Translations under genes and position numbers: made by a program
NCBI GenBank assembly: GCA_040220455.1
Contig: JAVJUS010000147.1
Location: forward strand, 1 to 17,773
Length of the DNA: 17,773 nt
Reading direction: 5' to 3'
Source: JAVJUS01 sp040220455
GTDB taxonomy: Bacteria > Pseudomonadota > Alphaproteobacteria > DSM-16000 > Inquilinaceae
Shown: piece by piece, positions 6,727-13,113 of the stretch
How the letters are laid out: each line of letters opens with the position of its first letter
Position numbering within the stretch: position 1 is the first letter of the stretch
The notes under the pieces: model-generated
Databases searched by the model: none
Seen by the model: the letters and a program-made list of their open reading frames with translations, nothing else
What the model was told of the DNA's origin: nothing

Positions 6727-8472
6727 TCAGAGCCTGTCGACCAGGTTGACGGTCTTGATGAGCTCGTCGAGCGAGGTCACCCCGGCCCGCACCTTGGCCA
6801 CCCCGTCCTCGACCATCGGCACGAAGCCGGCCTCGGCGGCGGCGGCCAGCAGGGCGCCGCGGCTCGCGTCGCCGGCGATCAGCTCGTCCATCTCGCGCGT
6901 GAAGCCCATCACCTCGATGATCGCCGTCCGGCCGCGATAGCCCGTGCTGCGGCACGCCTCGCACCCGACGGCGCGGTAGAGGCGCGGCCGCTCGGCCGGG
7001 TCGACGTCCAGCACCCGGCATTCCCGGTCGTCGGCCTCGTAGCCCTCCGCGCAGGCGTCGCAGAGCGTGCGCAGCAGCCGCTGGGCCAGCACGCCGATCA
7101 CGTTGCCGGCCAGCATGCCGGGCGCCAGCCCCAGGTCGATCAGGCGGTAGATCGCGCCCACCGCGTCGTTGGTGTGCAGGGTGGTGAAGACCTGATGGCC
7201 GGTCATCGCGGCACGCAGGGCCATGGTCGCCGTCGCCTCGTCGCGCACCTCGCCGACGAAGACCACGTCCGGGTCCTGGCGCAGGATCGAGCGCACGCCC
7301 TCGGCGAAATCCATGCCGCCGGCATCCCGGACATCCGACTGCCGGATCAGCGGCAGGCGGTACTCCACCGGCTCCTCGAGCGTCATGATGTTGCGGTCCA
7401 TGCCGTTGAGGTAGTCGAGCGCGGAATAGAGCGTCGTCGTCTTGCCCGACCCGGTCGGGCCGGTGACGATCACGATGCCCTCGGGCCGCCGCAGCAGCGT
7501 CTTGATCCGGTCCACCGTCGTGCCGGCGTAGCCCAGGGATTCCAGGGGCTTGAGCGAGCGCGTCTTGTCCAGGACGCGCACGACGATGTTCTCGCCGTGG
7601 ATCGTCGGGTGGGCCGAGACGCGGAAATCCACCTCGCGCGCGGCGACATGGAAGGTGAACCGGCCGTCCTGAGGGTTGCGCGTCTCCGCGATGTTCATGC
7701 CGGACATGATCTTCAGGCGCACGCAGACCGAGGGCCAGTAGGCCTTGTGAAAGGCGCGCACCTGGGTCATCACCCCGTCCAGGCGATAGCGCAGCCGCAC
7801 GAACAGGCCCTCGGGCTCGAAATGGAGGTCCGAGGCGCCGGCCTTGACCGCGTCGAGGATGATCGCGTTGACCAGACGGACGGTCGGGTTGACGATTCCC
7901 TCCGCCGTGGTGACCTGCGGCGCCTCGCCGCCCTCGATCTCCCGCAGCAGCCCGTCGATCGACATCTCGTAGCCGTAATAGCTGTCGATCGCGTCCATCA
8001 GCTCGGTCTCGGCGGCGACCATCGGGACGACGTCGAGCTGGCGCGGGAAGTAGCGGCGGGCCTGGTCGATGGCGACGACGTTGTAGACGTCGGCCATGGC
8101 GAGATGGACTTCCTGGTCCGTCACCGCCACCGGCAGCACCTTGTAGCGCTCGGCCAGCTCCCGCGGCAGGCTCTTGACCGTGTCGGCGTCGAGCACCGAA
8201 TGGGCGAGGTCGAACCGGGCCAGCCCGCTCGATTCGGCGAGCGTCGCCGCCAGCGTATGCTCGGTGATGAAGCCCAGCTCGACCAGCACCTCGCCCAGCA
8301 TCTTGCCCGAGCGGCGCTGCTCCAGCAGCGCGATGTCCCGCTGGTCGGCGGAGATCAGCCCCTCGCCGACCAGCCGCTCGCCCAGCAGCCGGGGCGGCTC
8401 GGCGCGCGTCTCCGCCTCCCGCGCGGCTTCGGCAGGGCGCGAGGCGCCCGGGCCGGCCAGATCCTGGGTCAT
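6727..8472 (-). CDS. gspE: GspE/PilB/MshE-type secretion or pilus assembly ATPase
   Basis: A 581-aa hexameric traffic ATPase. N-terminal T2SSE_N/MshEN-like region (about 28-80) has two tandem LG..L...G.I segments: LLGERLVGEGLI (29-40) and MLGEVLVELGFI (58-69). The core has Walker A GPTGSGKT (338-345, K344), Asp box TLEEPVEYRLP (364-374), Walker B DVVFVGEVRDE (402-412) and His box TLHTNDA (431-437). A tetracysteine zinc site is present: C471xxC474 and C504xxC507, typical of GspE/MshE. Role: cytoplasmic motor for pilin or pseudopilin polymerisation. I chose the ATG at 8472 because AAGGGGA lies just upstream (8476-8482). An ATG at 8523 would add 17 residues but has no comparable ribosome site. 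It is the first gene of the operon. Confidence 0.96.
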   Translation of the reverse strand: MTQDLAGPGASRPAEAAREAETRAEPPRLLGERLVGEGLISADQRDIALLEQRRSGKMLGEVLVELGFITEHTLAATLAESSGLARFDLAHSVLDADTVKSLPRELAERYKVLPVAVTDQEVHLAMADVYNVVAIDQARRYFPRQLDVVPMVAAETELMDAIDSYYGYEMSIDGLLREIEGGEAPQVTTAEGIVNPTVRLVNAIILDAVKAGASDLHFEPEGLFVRLRYRLDGVMTQVRAFHKAYWPSVCVRLKIMSGMNIAETRNPQDGRFTFHVAAREVDFRVSAHPTIHGENIVVRVLDKTRSLKPLESLGYAGTTVDRIKTLLRRPEGIVIVTGPTGSGKTTTLYSALDYLNGMDRNIMTLEEPVEYRLPLIRQSDVRDAGGMDFAEGVRSILRQDPDVVFVGEVRDEATATMALRAAMTGHQVFTTLHTNDAVGAIYRLIDLGLAPGMLAGNVIGVLAQRLLRTLCDACAEGYEADDRECRVLDVDPAERPRLYRAVGCEACRSTGYRGRTAIIEVMGFTREMDELIAGDASRGALLAAAAEAGFVPMVEDGVAKVRAGVTSLDELIKTVNLVDRL

Positions 8473-8481
8473 CGATCCCCT

Positions 8482-8515
8482 TCCCGCAGCCGCCGGAGCG
8501 CTCCGGCGTGCGGGA
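8482..8515. promoter_or_regulatory. Long palindrome directly before the GspE-type start
   Basis: A perfect 18-bp palindrome (8491-8508, CGCCGGAGC/GCTCCGGCG) is flanked by a second matched pair, TCCCGCA (8482-8488) and TGCGGGA (8509-8515), with a 2-nt GC bulge on one side. The foot of the stem abuts the Shine-Dalgarno sequence of the ATPase gene. It could be a leader hairpin that affects translation, a terminator for the upstream hydroxylase gene (no T-run follows), or a dimeric-regulator operator. If translation instead starts at 8523, the palindrome lies inside the coding region. Confidence 0.45.
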
Positions 8516-8602
8516 GCGATCATCGCGCGTGGCGCGGGAAAATCAATTAGAAGGCGAAGTTATTGCCGGCGCCGTCCGAACCGCCCTCGGGAGCGCCGGC
8601 GG

Positions 8603-9265
8603 TCAGTCGTCGGCCCACAGGCGCATCAGGTTGCTCCGGGTGCGGTCGAGCCGGTCGAGGATTCCGGTCTTGCCGTCCTTGGCGAAGACCTCGGAGATGG
8701 CGGCGTCCAGGTCGAAGAGGATGGCGCGCCGATCGGCGTCGCGGACCCGCGAGGTCAGCCAGCCGACCGCGGCCAGCCGCTCGCCCGCGGTCACCGGCTC
8801 GACCCGGTGCAGCGTCGTCGAGGGGTAGAGGATCATGGATCCGGCCGGCAGGCGGAAGGCGCGCTCCCCGGCCCCGTCCTCGACGACCAGGGCGCCGCCC
8901 TCGTAGGTGTCCGGATCGCTCAGGAACAGCGTGAAGGAGAGATCGGTACGCCGGCCGTCCATCAGCGCGTCGTCGACATGACGGCCATAGGTCATCGCCT
9001 CGACATAGCGGCTGACGATCAGTCGGGCCAGCGCCTTGGGCCGGGCGGCGGAGCGCACGACGGGATGCTTGGTCACCGCGTCGGCGATCTTCTTGCGGAT
9101 ACCGTCGGCCAGCCCGCCCTTGCCGAGCTGCTGGTTGGCCTTGACGAGCCGGGCGTGACGCCCGGCCGTGCGCGCGCCGTCCTCCCAGGCCTCGCTCTCG
9201 GCCAGCAGGCCGCGTACCGCCTCCAGCGTGGTCGGGTCCAGGACGTCGTCGATCCGGTGAACCAT
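8603..9265 (-). CDS. piuC: PiuC/YbiX-type Fe(II)/2-oxoglutarate-dependent (PKHD) hydroxylase
   Basis: A 220-aa protein, close to the usual length of about 225. The family core is intact: iron ligands H96 and D98 in YGRHVDDALM, third ligand H153 in STTLHRVEPV, and 2-oxoglutarate-binding R163 in TAGERLAAVGW. Family blocks RTDLSFTLFLSDPDTYEGGALVVED and LPAGSMILYPST are also present. Role: cytoplasmic Fe2+- and 2-oxoglutarate-dependent dioxygenase. Its substrate is not established in general; it is linked by genomic context to TonB-dependent iron/siderophore receptors, and PiuC genes are often Fur-regulated. A Fur-like inverted repeat lies about 50-75 bp upstream (9312-9338), in line with that. 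It stands alone on its strand, with 130 nt to the ATPase gene. No TonB receptor gene is next to it in this window. Confidence 0.95.
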   Translation of the reverse strand: MVHRIDDVLDPTTLEAVRGLLAESEAWEDGARTAGRHARLVKANQQLGKGGLADGIRKKIADAVTKHPVVRSAARPKALARLIVSRYVEAMTYGRHVDDALMDGRRTDLSFTLFLSDPDTYEGGALVVEDGAGERAFRLPAGSMILYPSTTLHRVEPVTAGERLAAVGWLTSRVRDADRRAILFDLDAAISEVFAKDGKTGILDRLDRTRSNLMRLWADD

Positions 9266-9311
9266 GGTCTCGTCGCCTCGTCTCCGGAAGGGTGTCGGCC
9301 ACCCCTCTTTC

Positions 9312-9338
9312 GCAAATGAGAGTCATTTGCATTCTCAT
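9312..9338. promoter_or_regulatory. Fur-like operator in the divergent intergenic region
   Basis: GCAAATGA (9312-9319), spacer GAG, and TCATTTGC (9323-9330) form a 19-bp inverted repeat with perfect 8-nt arms. An overlapping second pair, ATGAGA (9316-9321) and TCTCAT (9333-9338), extends it, as when two Fur dimers bind overlapping sites. It is the most AT-rich spot in the 202-bp gap between the hydroxylase gene (minus) and the Glu-Gly protein gene (plus). The sequence agrees with the TGAnAnT-n-ATTnTCA style of Fur boxes. Irr or another Fur-family member is possible. Regulation of one or both genes is inferred. Confidence 0.75.
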
Positions 9339-9467
9339 CAGGCCTCTGATACCCCATCACGCGGTGGCGGCCAAGTCCCGGCCGCGCGGGGCGCCCGGAT
9401 CGCCGGGCTTCCCGCGGCCGGGACAAGGGTCGCCGAACCGATCACGGATCGACTGAGAGAACTGACC

Positions 9468-10394
9468 ATGACCCGAAGGACCCGACTGAAGAGCAGCGTC
9501 AGCGCCATCGCCGCGGCCTCGCTCGGCCTCGCCGGCGCGGCCGGCGCCGGTTGGGCGGCGGACGGGGGCAAGGGCGCCTCCGACACGGCCGTCGACGCCG
9601 GCACCATCGTGGTCGCCCAGGCCGGTGAAGGCGAGGGCGCCTCCACCGGCGAGGGCGGCGAAGGCGAGGGCGAAGGCGCCTCGACCGGCGAAGGCGGCGA
9701 AGGCGAAGGTGAAGGAGAGGGCGAGGGCGAGGGCGAGGGCGAGGGCGGCGGCTCCGCCTCGGCCGTCGCCGACGATACGCTCTTCCTTACCAGTCTCGGG
9801 CTCGTGCGCGGGCATCTGAGCGTCGGCGTCGATCTCTATCGCCAGGGCGCGGTCGAGGCGGCCCTGACGCACATGAAGCATCCGGGCGACGAGATCTACG
9901 CGGACCTTGTGCCGGCGCTCGAGGCGCGCGACGCCCCCGGCTTCGCCGACGCGCTGAGCCGGCTCTCGACGCTGGTCGAGGACGGCGCGCCGGTCGAGGA
10001 GGTCGAGCAGGCCCATGCCGATCTCGTCGACGGTATCGCGGCGGCCGCGGCGGCGGCCCCGGACGATCCGGCGGTCCGCCTCGGCGCGGTTGTCGGCCTG
10101 GTGCGCACGGCGGCGGAGGAATACGGCATCGGCGTCGAGGACGGCGCCATCGTCAACGCGCACGAGTACCAGGACGCGCTGGGCTTCGTGCGGGTCGCCC
10201 GCGGCATCGTCGACGACATGCGCCCGACGCTGGAGGACCGGGCGCCGGAGGCGCTGGCGGAGATCGACGCCCAGTTCGAGGCGATCGTGTCGGCCTGGCC
10301 GTCGCTCGTGCCGCCCGAGTCGGTCGATACCGACGCCTCTCTGATCCACGGTGCCGCCGCGCGGATCGAGATCGCCGCCCTGTCGGTGGAGTAG
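9468..10394 (+). CDS. Exported Glu-Gly-repeat protein, iron-associated by context
   Basis: A 308-aa protein. The start at 9468 (ATGACCCGAAGG) is preceded by GAGAGA and begins a clear Sec signal peptide: basic MTRRTRLK, then a hydrophobic run to about residue 30. Residues 53-95 are an acidic low-complexity stretch of Glu-Gly repeats holding two 13-residue units that begin AST. Residues about 104-308 form a mainly helical domain: SLGLVRGHLSVGVDLY, HMKHPGDEIYADLVPALEARD, then VRTAAEEYGIGVEDGAIVNAHEYQDALGFV. The last block resembles, from memory, the periplasmic N-terminal region of FTR1-type iron permeases (a pattern of Y...V.dG.i.N..EY.e...F). With the Fur-like box upstream and the divergent PiuC-type gene, a periplasmic iron- or metal-handling role is plausible but unproven. 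Existence of the gene is secure; function is not. Confidence 0.85.
   Translation: MTRRTRLKSSVSAIAAASLGLAGAAGAGWAADGGKGASDTAVDAGTIVVAQAGEGEGASTGEGGEGEGEGASTGEGGEGEGEGEGEGEGEGEGGGSASAVADDTLFLTSLGLVRGHLSVGVDLYRQGAVEAALTHMKHPGDEIYADLVPALEARDAPGFADALSRLSTLVEDGAPVEEVEQAHADLVDGIAAAAAAAPDDPAVRLGAVVGLVRTAAEEYGIGVEDGAIVNAHEYQDALGFVRVARGIVDDMRPTLEDRAPEALAEIDAQFEAIVSAWPSLVPPESVDTDASLIHGAAARIEIAALSVE
9624..9752. repeat. Glu-Gly coding repeat (39-bp duplication plus GAGGGC array)
   Basis: The stretch encodes alternating Glu and Gly. A 39-bp unit (GASTGEGGEGEGE-type) occurs twice in tandem, followed by a hexanucleotide array with five perfect GAGGGC units at 9717-9746. All unit sizes are multiples of three, so slippage would change only the length of the acidic linker. 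Confidence 0.9.
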
Positions 10395-10411
10395 GCGTCG
10401 GTCGAGTAGCC
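10382..10411. repeat. 15-bp tandem duplication across the stop codon
   Basis: GTCGGTGGAGTAGGC (10382-10396) is followed directly by GTCGGTCGAGTAGCC (10397-10411), 13 of 15 identical and in frame. The first copy holds the TAG that ends the Glu-Gly protein gene, and the second supplies a backup in-frame TAG at 10407-10409. Confidence 0.7.
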
Positions 10412-10456
10412 GTCGGGGGTTTGGCCCCACGGTTGCGGGAATCGAGTCGCAGGGAT

Positions 10457-10490
10457 CGGGCCGGGTGGCGGAATGCCGTTGCCCGGCCCG
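10457..10490. terminator. Hairpin between convergent genes (bidirectional terminator candidate)
   Basis: CGGGCCGGG (10457-10465) pairs perfectly with CCCGGCCCG (10482-10490) around a 16-nt loop. It sits between the Glu-Gly protein stop and the lipoprotein stop at 10492-10494. The 9-bp all-GC stem is strong, but neither side has a T-run, so termination would not be of the classic intrinsic type. Confidence 0.5.
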
Positions 10491-10491
10491 C

Positions 10492-10809
10492 CTACTTCCA
10501 GATCGGCTTGCCGAGATTGACGTCTTCCTCCTCGGTGACGGCGCCGGTGGTCCCGCCCACCGCGCCGCCGATGATCGCGCCGGGAATCGCGCCGACCCCG
10601 CCGACGGCGAGGCCGGTGACGAAACCGGCCGAAGCCCCGGTCATGATGCCGCCCGCCGTGCGCTCCGGCCGCTCCGTCCCGCAGGCGGCGACCGCCAGCG
10701 TGCACAGTCCGACAAGGGCAGGCGCGGCGCGGCGCATCGCGGGCGGGGTGGCTCGGCGCGGGGACGGCATCGGGGGGCTCCGGTCTCGGTGGCGGCGACA
10801 TCGGGACAT
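10492..10809 (-). CDS. Small glycine-zipper lipoprotein
   Basis: A 105-aa protein from the ATG at 10809. There is a lipoprotein signal (hydrophobic ALVGLCTLAVAAC) with lipobox V-A-A-C43, then a glycine-zipper segment (about 53-90: GGIMTGASAGFVTGLAVGG, GAIPGAIIGGAVGG) and a short acidic tail ending LGKPIWK. Glycine-zipper lipoproteins are envelope proteins of mostly unknown function, related in type to the 17-kDa antigen/SlyB group. Three in-frame ATGs compete. The one at 10809 has the best ribosome site (AGGAG, 6-nt spacing) but gives an unusually long Arg-rich n-region. The one at 10770 has GGAG at 7 nt and the one at 10737 has none. It lies head-to-head with the depolymerase gene across a 213-nt gap, so promoters of both may lie there. 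Confidence 0.78.
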   Translation of the reverse strand: MSRCRRHRDRSPPMPSPRRATPPAMRRAAPALVGLCTLAVAACGTERPERTAGGIMTGASAGFVTGLAVGGVGAIPGAIIGGAVGGTTGAVTEEEDVNLGKPIWK

Positions 10810-10815
10810 TGATGA

Positions 10816-10820
10816 CTCCT
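10816..10820 (-). promoter_or_regulatory. Shine-Dalgarno deciding the lipoprotein start
   Basis: AGGAG on the minus strand (CTCCT at 10816-10820) lies 6 nt before the ATG at 10809, ideal spacing. A second, weaker GGAG (10778-10781) lies 7 nt before the ATG at 10770, so that downstream start cannot be excluded. Confidence 0.6.
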
Positions 10821-11022
10821 AATGGCGAAAGATGCCGATCCTGCGGCGAAAAAGGCTGTCTTTCGCGCGACGAATCGGCTGGTTCCGTGCCCGCTAAAGG
10901 CAGAGGCGCGCCGAAACCCTCGCCATTCGAGTGACTTTCCCGCGACGACCCGATACGGTGCTGCACGAGCGAAGGAAAAAAGGGGGAGCGTCGGACCTGT
11001 CCCGACCCGCGTGGGAGACTTG

Positions 11023-12294
11023 ATGCTTTACCACCTTTACGAGATGCAGCGCGTCGCGGTGGCCCCGGCCCGGTTCATGGCGGATCACGGCCAGCACTGG
11101 ATGCGCAACCCGTTCAATCCGATGGCCTACACGCCGTTCGGCCGCGTGGTCGCCGCCGGCTGTCACGTCTTCGAGCATGCCACCCGGCGCTACGGCAAGC
11201 CGCGCTTCGGGCTGGAGGAGACGGTGATCGACGGCGCGACCGTGGCCGTGGAGGAGCGGATCGAGCATCGGCGCACCTTCGGCCAGCTCAAGCACTTCGT
11301 GCGCGACACCGACCGCGAGGATCCGCGCCTGCTGATCGTCGCGCCCATGTCGGGCCACTACGCCACCCTGCTGCGCGGCACGGTCGAGGCGATGCTGCCC
11401 GACCACGACGTCTGGATCACCGACTGGCGCGACGCGCGCAACGTGCCGCTGCAGGCTGGACGGTTCGATCTCGACGACTACATCGACTACCTGATCGACT
11501 GGCTGACCGAGCTCGGCCCCGGCACCCATGTCATGGCGGTCTGCCAGCCCTCGGTGCCGGTGCTGGCGGCGACCGCCCTGATGGCGGCGGCGGAGGATCC
11601 CTGCCAGCCCGCCTCGATGACGCTGATGGGCGGGCCGATCGACACGCGCCGCAGCCCGACCGAGGTCAACGAGGTGGCGACCAACCGGCCGATGTCCTGG
11701 TTCGAGCGGTCGGTCATCAGCCGCGTGCCGATGCCCAATCCGGGCTTCATGCGCCGGGTCTATCCGGGCTTCCTGCAGCTCGCCGGCTTCATGCAGATGA
11801 ACCTGGACCGGCATGTCGACGCGCATTTCGAGGTCTTCCATCACCTGGTCGAGGGCGACGGCGACAGCGCGGCCGACAAGCTCGCCTTCTACGAGGAATA
11901 CCGCGCCGTGATGGACCTGACGGCGGAGTTCTATCTCCAGACCGTCGACCTGGTCTTCAAGCAGCACGCCTTGCCGAAGGGCGAGATGGTCTCACGTGGG
12001 CGCCCGGTCGATCCGTCCGCCATCCGCCGGACCGCGCTGATGACCGTGGAGGGGGAGAAGGACGACATCTCCGGCGTCGGCCAGACCCGGGCGGCCCACG
12101 ACCTGTGCACGGCGCTGCCCGGTCCCATGCGCGTGCACTGGGAACAGCCGGGCGTCGGCCATTACGGCATCTTCAACGGACGGCGTTGGCGCGAGCAGAT
12201 CGCCCCGCGCGTCAAGGCCTTCATCCGCACGCACGAGAGCCGGTCGGACATCGCCGCCGCGCTGCCGTCGCCGGGGGCCGCCAACGCCGCCTGA
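11023..12294 (+). CDS. phaZ: Intracellular polyhydroxyalkanoate (PHB) depolymerase
   Basis: A 423-aa protein, close to the roughly 420 aa of PhaZ1-type intracellular depolymerases. It starts MLYHLYEMQRVAVAPARF, the family's conserved N-terminus, and has a good ribosome site (GGGAG, 7 nt before the ATG). It is an alpha/beta-hydrolase with a cysteine nucleophile in place of serine: C174 in MAVCQPSVPVLAA. The likely acid is D347/D348 in VEGEKDDISG, and the catalytic histidine is H380 in GVGHYGIFNGRRWREQIAP. Role: cytoplasmic breakdown of native PHB granules to mobilise carbon. No PHA synthase or phasin lies in the window. A phosphoribosyltransferase gene follows on the same strand after 100 nt. 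An upstream in-frame start at 10822 would add 67 residues without family character, so I reject it. Confidence 0.95.
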   Translation: MLYHLYEMQRVAVAPARFMADHGQHWMRNPFNPMAYTPFGRVVAAGCHVFEHATRRYGKPRFGLEETVIDGATVAVEERIEHRRTFGQLKHFVRDTDREDPRLLIVAPMSGHYATLLRGTVEAMLPDHDVWITDWRDARNVPLQAGRFDLDDYIDYLIDWLTELGPGTHVMAVCQPSVPVLAATALMAAAEDPCQPASMTLMGGPIDTRRSPTEVNEVATNRPMSWFERSVISRVPMPNPGFMRRVYPGFLQLAGFMQMNLDRHVDAHFEVFHHLVEGDGDSAADKLAFYEEYRAVMDLTAEFYLQTVDLVFKQHALPKGEMVSRGRPVDPSAIRRTALMTVEGEKDDISGVGQTRAAHDLCTALPGPMRVHWEQPGVGHYGIFNGRRWREQIAPRVKAFIRTHESRSDIAAALPSPGAANAA

Positions 12295-12394
12295 CCGACG
12301 CCGCACGCGCCGTGCGCCCAAGGGGGCTGGACGAGACCGGCCCGGGGGCGATACGCATCACGCGAGGGCCGATCATCAGCCTCGGGAGGGGGCG

Positions 12395-13060
12395 ATGTTC
12401 ACCGACCGCCGGGATGCGGGCCGGCAGCTCGCCAAGGTGCTGCGTGCCCACGACGCGCCGCTGGAGCCGGGGCGCCGGGCCGTCGTTCTCGCTTTGCCGC
12501 GCGGCGGCGTCGTCGTCGCGGGAGAAGTGGCCCGGGCCCTGGCGGCGCCGCTCGATCTTCTCTTCGTGCGCAAGATCGGGGCGCCGCATCAACCCGAGCT
12601 CGCCGTGGCCGCGGTGGCCGACGGCCCGCAGCCGCACACCGTGATCAACACCCGCATCCTCGAGGCGGTCGGGCTCGACGAGGCCTGGGTCAGGCGCCGG
12701 GCCGAGACCGAGTTCGAGGAGATCGAGCGCCGCCGCGCCCTCTATCTGCGGGATCGGGACCGGCCGTCGCTCGACGGTGCGGTGGCCGTGGTGGTCGATG
12801 ACGGCATCGCCACGGGGGCTACGACCAAGGTGGCGCTCGAGGCCGTGCGCGCCGCCGGGCCGGCGGCCATCGTCCTCGCCGTGCCGGTCGCGCCGCCGGA
12901 GACGCTGGCGGAGATGGAGGGCCTGTGCGACGCCGTCGTCTGCCTGTCCGCGCCGTCCGATTTCCGGGCGATCGGCCAGTTCTACGAGGACTTCCACCAG
13001 ATTTCCGACGACGAGGTGATCGCCGTCCTCGACGCCGCCAACCGCCCGGGCGGCGCGTAG
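12395..13060 (+). CDS. Phosphoribosyltransferase-domain protein (COG1926-like)
   Basis: A 221-aa protein starting at the ATG at 12395, with GGGAGGGGG just before it. It starts MFTDRRDAGRQLA, the family opening, followed by VVLALPRGGVVVAGEVA (31-47) and FVRKIGAPHQPELAVAAVADG (57-77). A PRPP-binding loop VVVDDGIATGATT (132-144) carries the paired acidic residues and small residues typical of type I phosphoribosyltransferases. C-terminal APSDFRAIGQFYEDFHQISDDEV is also a family block. Known: this group is widespread and often lies near stress-response or PHB genes, but the substrate base is unknown. It follows the depolymerase gene by 100 nt, so it may share its transcript. Fold secure, substrate unknown. 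Confidence 0.9.
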   Translation: MFTDRRDAGRQLAKVLRAHDAPLEPGRRAVVLALPRGGVVVAGEVARALAAPLDLLFVRKIGAPHQPELAVAAVADGPQPHTVINTRILEAVGLDEAWVRRRAETEFEEIERRRALYLRDRDRPSLDGAVAVVVDDGIATGATTKVALEAVRAAGPAAIVLAVPVAPPETLAEMEGLCDAVVCLSAPSDFRAIGQFYEDFHQISDDEVIAVLDAANRPGGA

Positions 13061-13113
13061 CGGCGGGGGCCGCAGGGCCGTTACCAACCGCCGAAGCGGC
13101 GCTCCGCCATATC

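Noticed and set aside
4571..6940. A 789-codon plus-strand open frame opposite the GspF-like and PilM/N-like genes.
   Set aside because: It is an antisense shadow caused by high GC. Its translation is rich in Arg, Gln, Asp and His with no domain, and the minus-strand genes have clear families.
7174..8550. A 458-codon plus-strand open frame opposite the ATPase gene.
   Set aside because: Antisense shadow; the opposite strand encodes a complete GspE-type ATPase with all motifs.
8547..8602. A minus-strand tail reading GGSDGAGNNFAF after the hydroxylase stop, resembling an outer-membrane protein C-terminus.
   Set aside because: It is in a different frame from the hydroxylase, has no start or upstream coding signal, and the hydroxylase ends at the normal place for its family.
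9357..10430. A 357-codon minus-strand frame opposite the Glu-Gly protein, with an alternating Ala/Leu/Phe stretch that looks like a membrane segment.
   Set aside because: The hydrophobic run is just the antisense reading of the Glu-Gly repeat. The plus-strand gene has a signal peptide and ribosome site.
10822..11022. A 67-codon N-terminal extension of the PHB depolymerase.
   Set aside because: It lacks family similarity and a ribosome site, while the ATG at 11023 has a good GGGAG and starts the conserved N-terminus.
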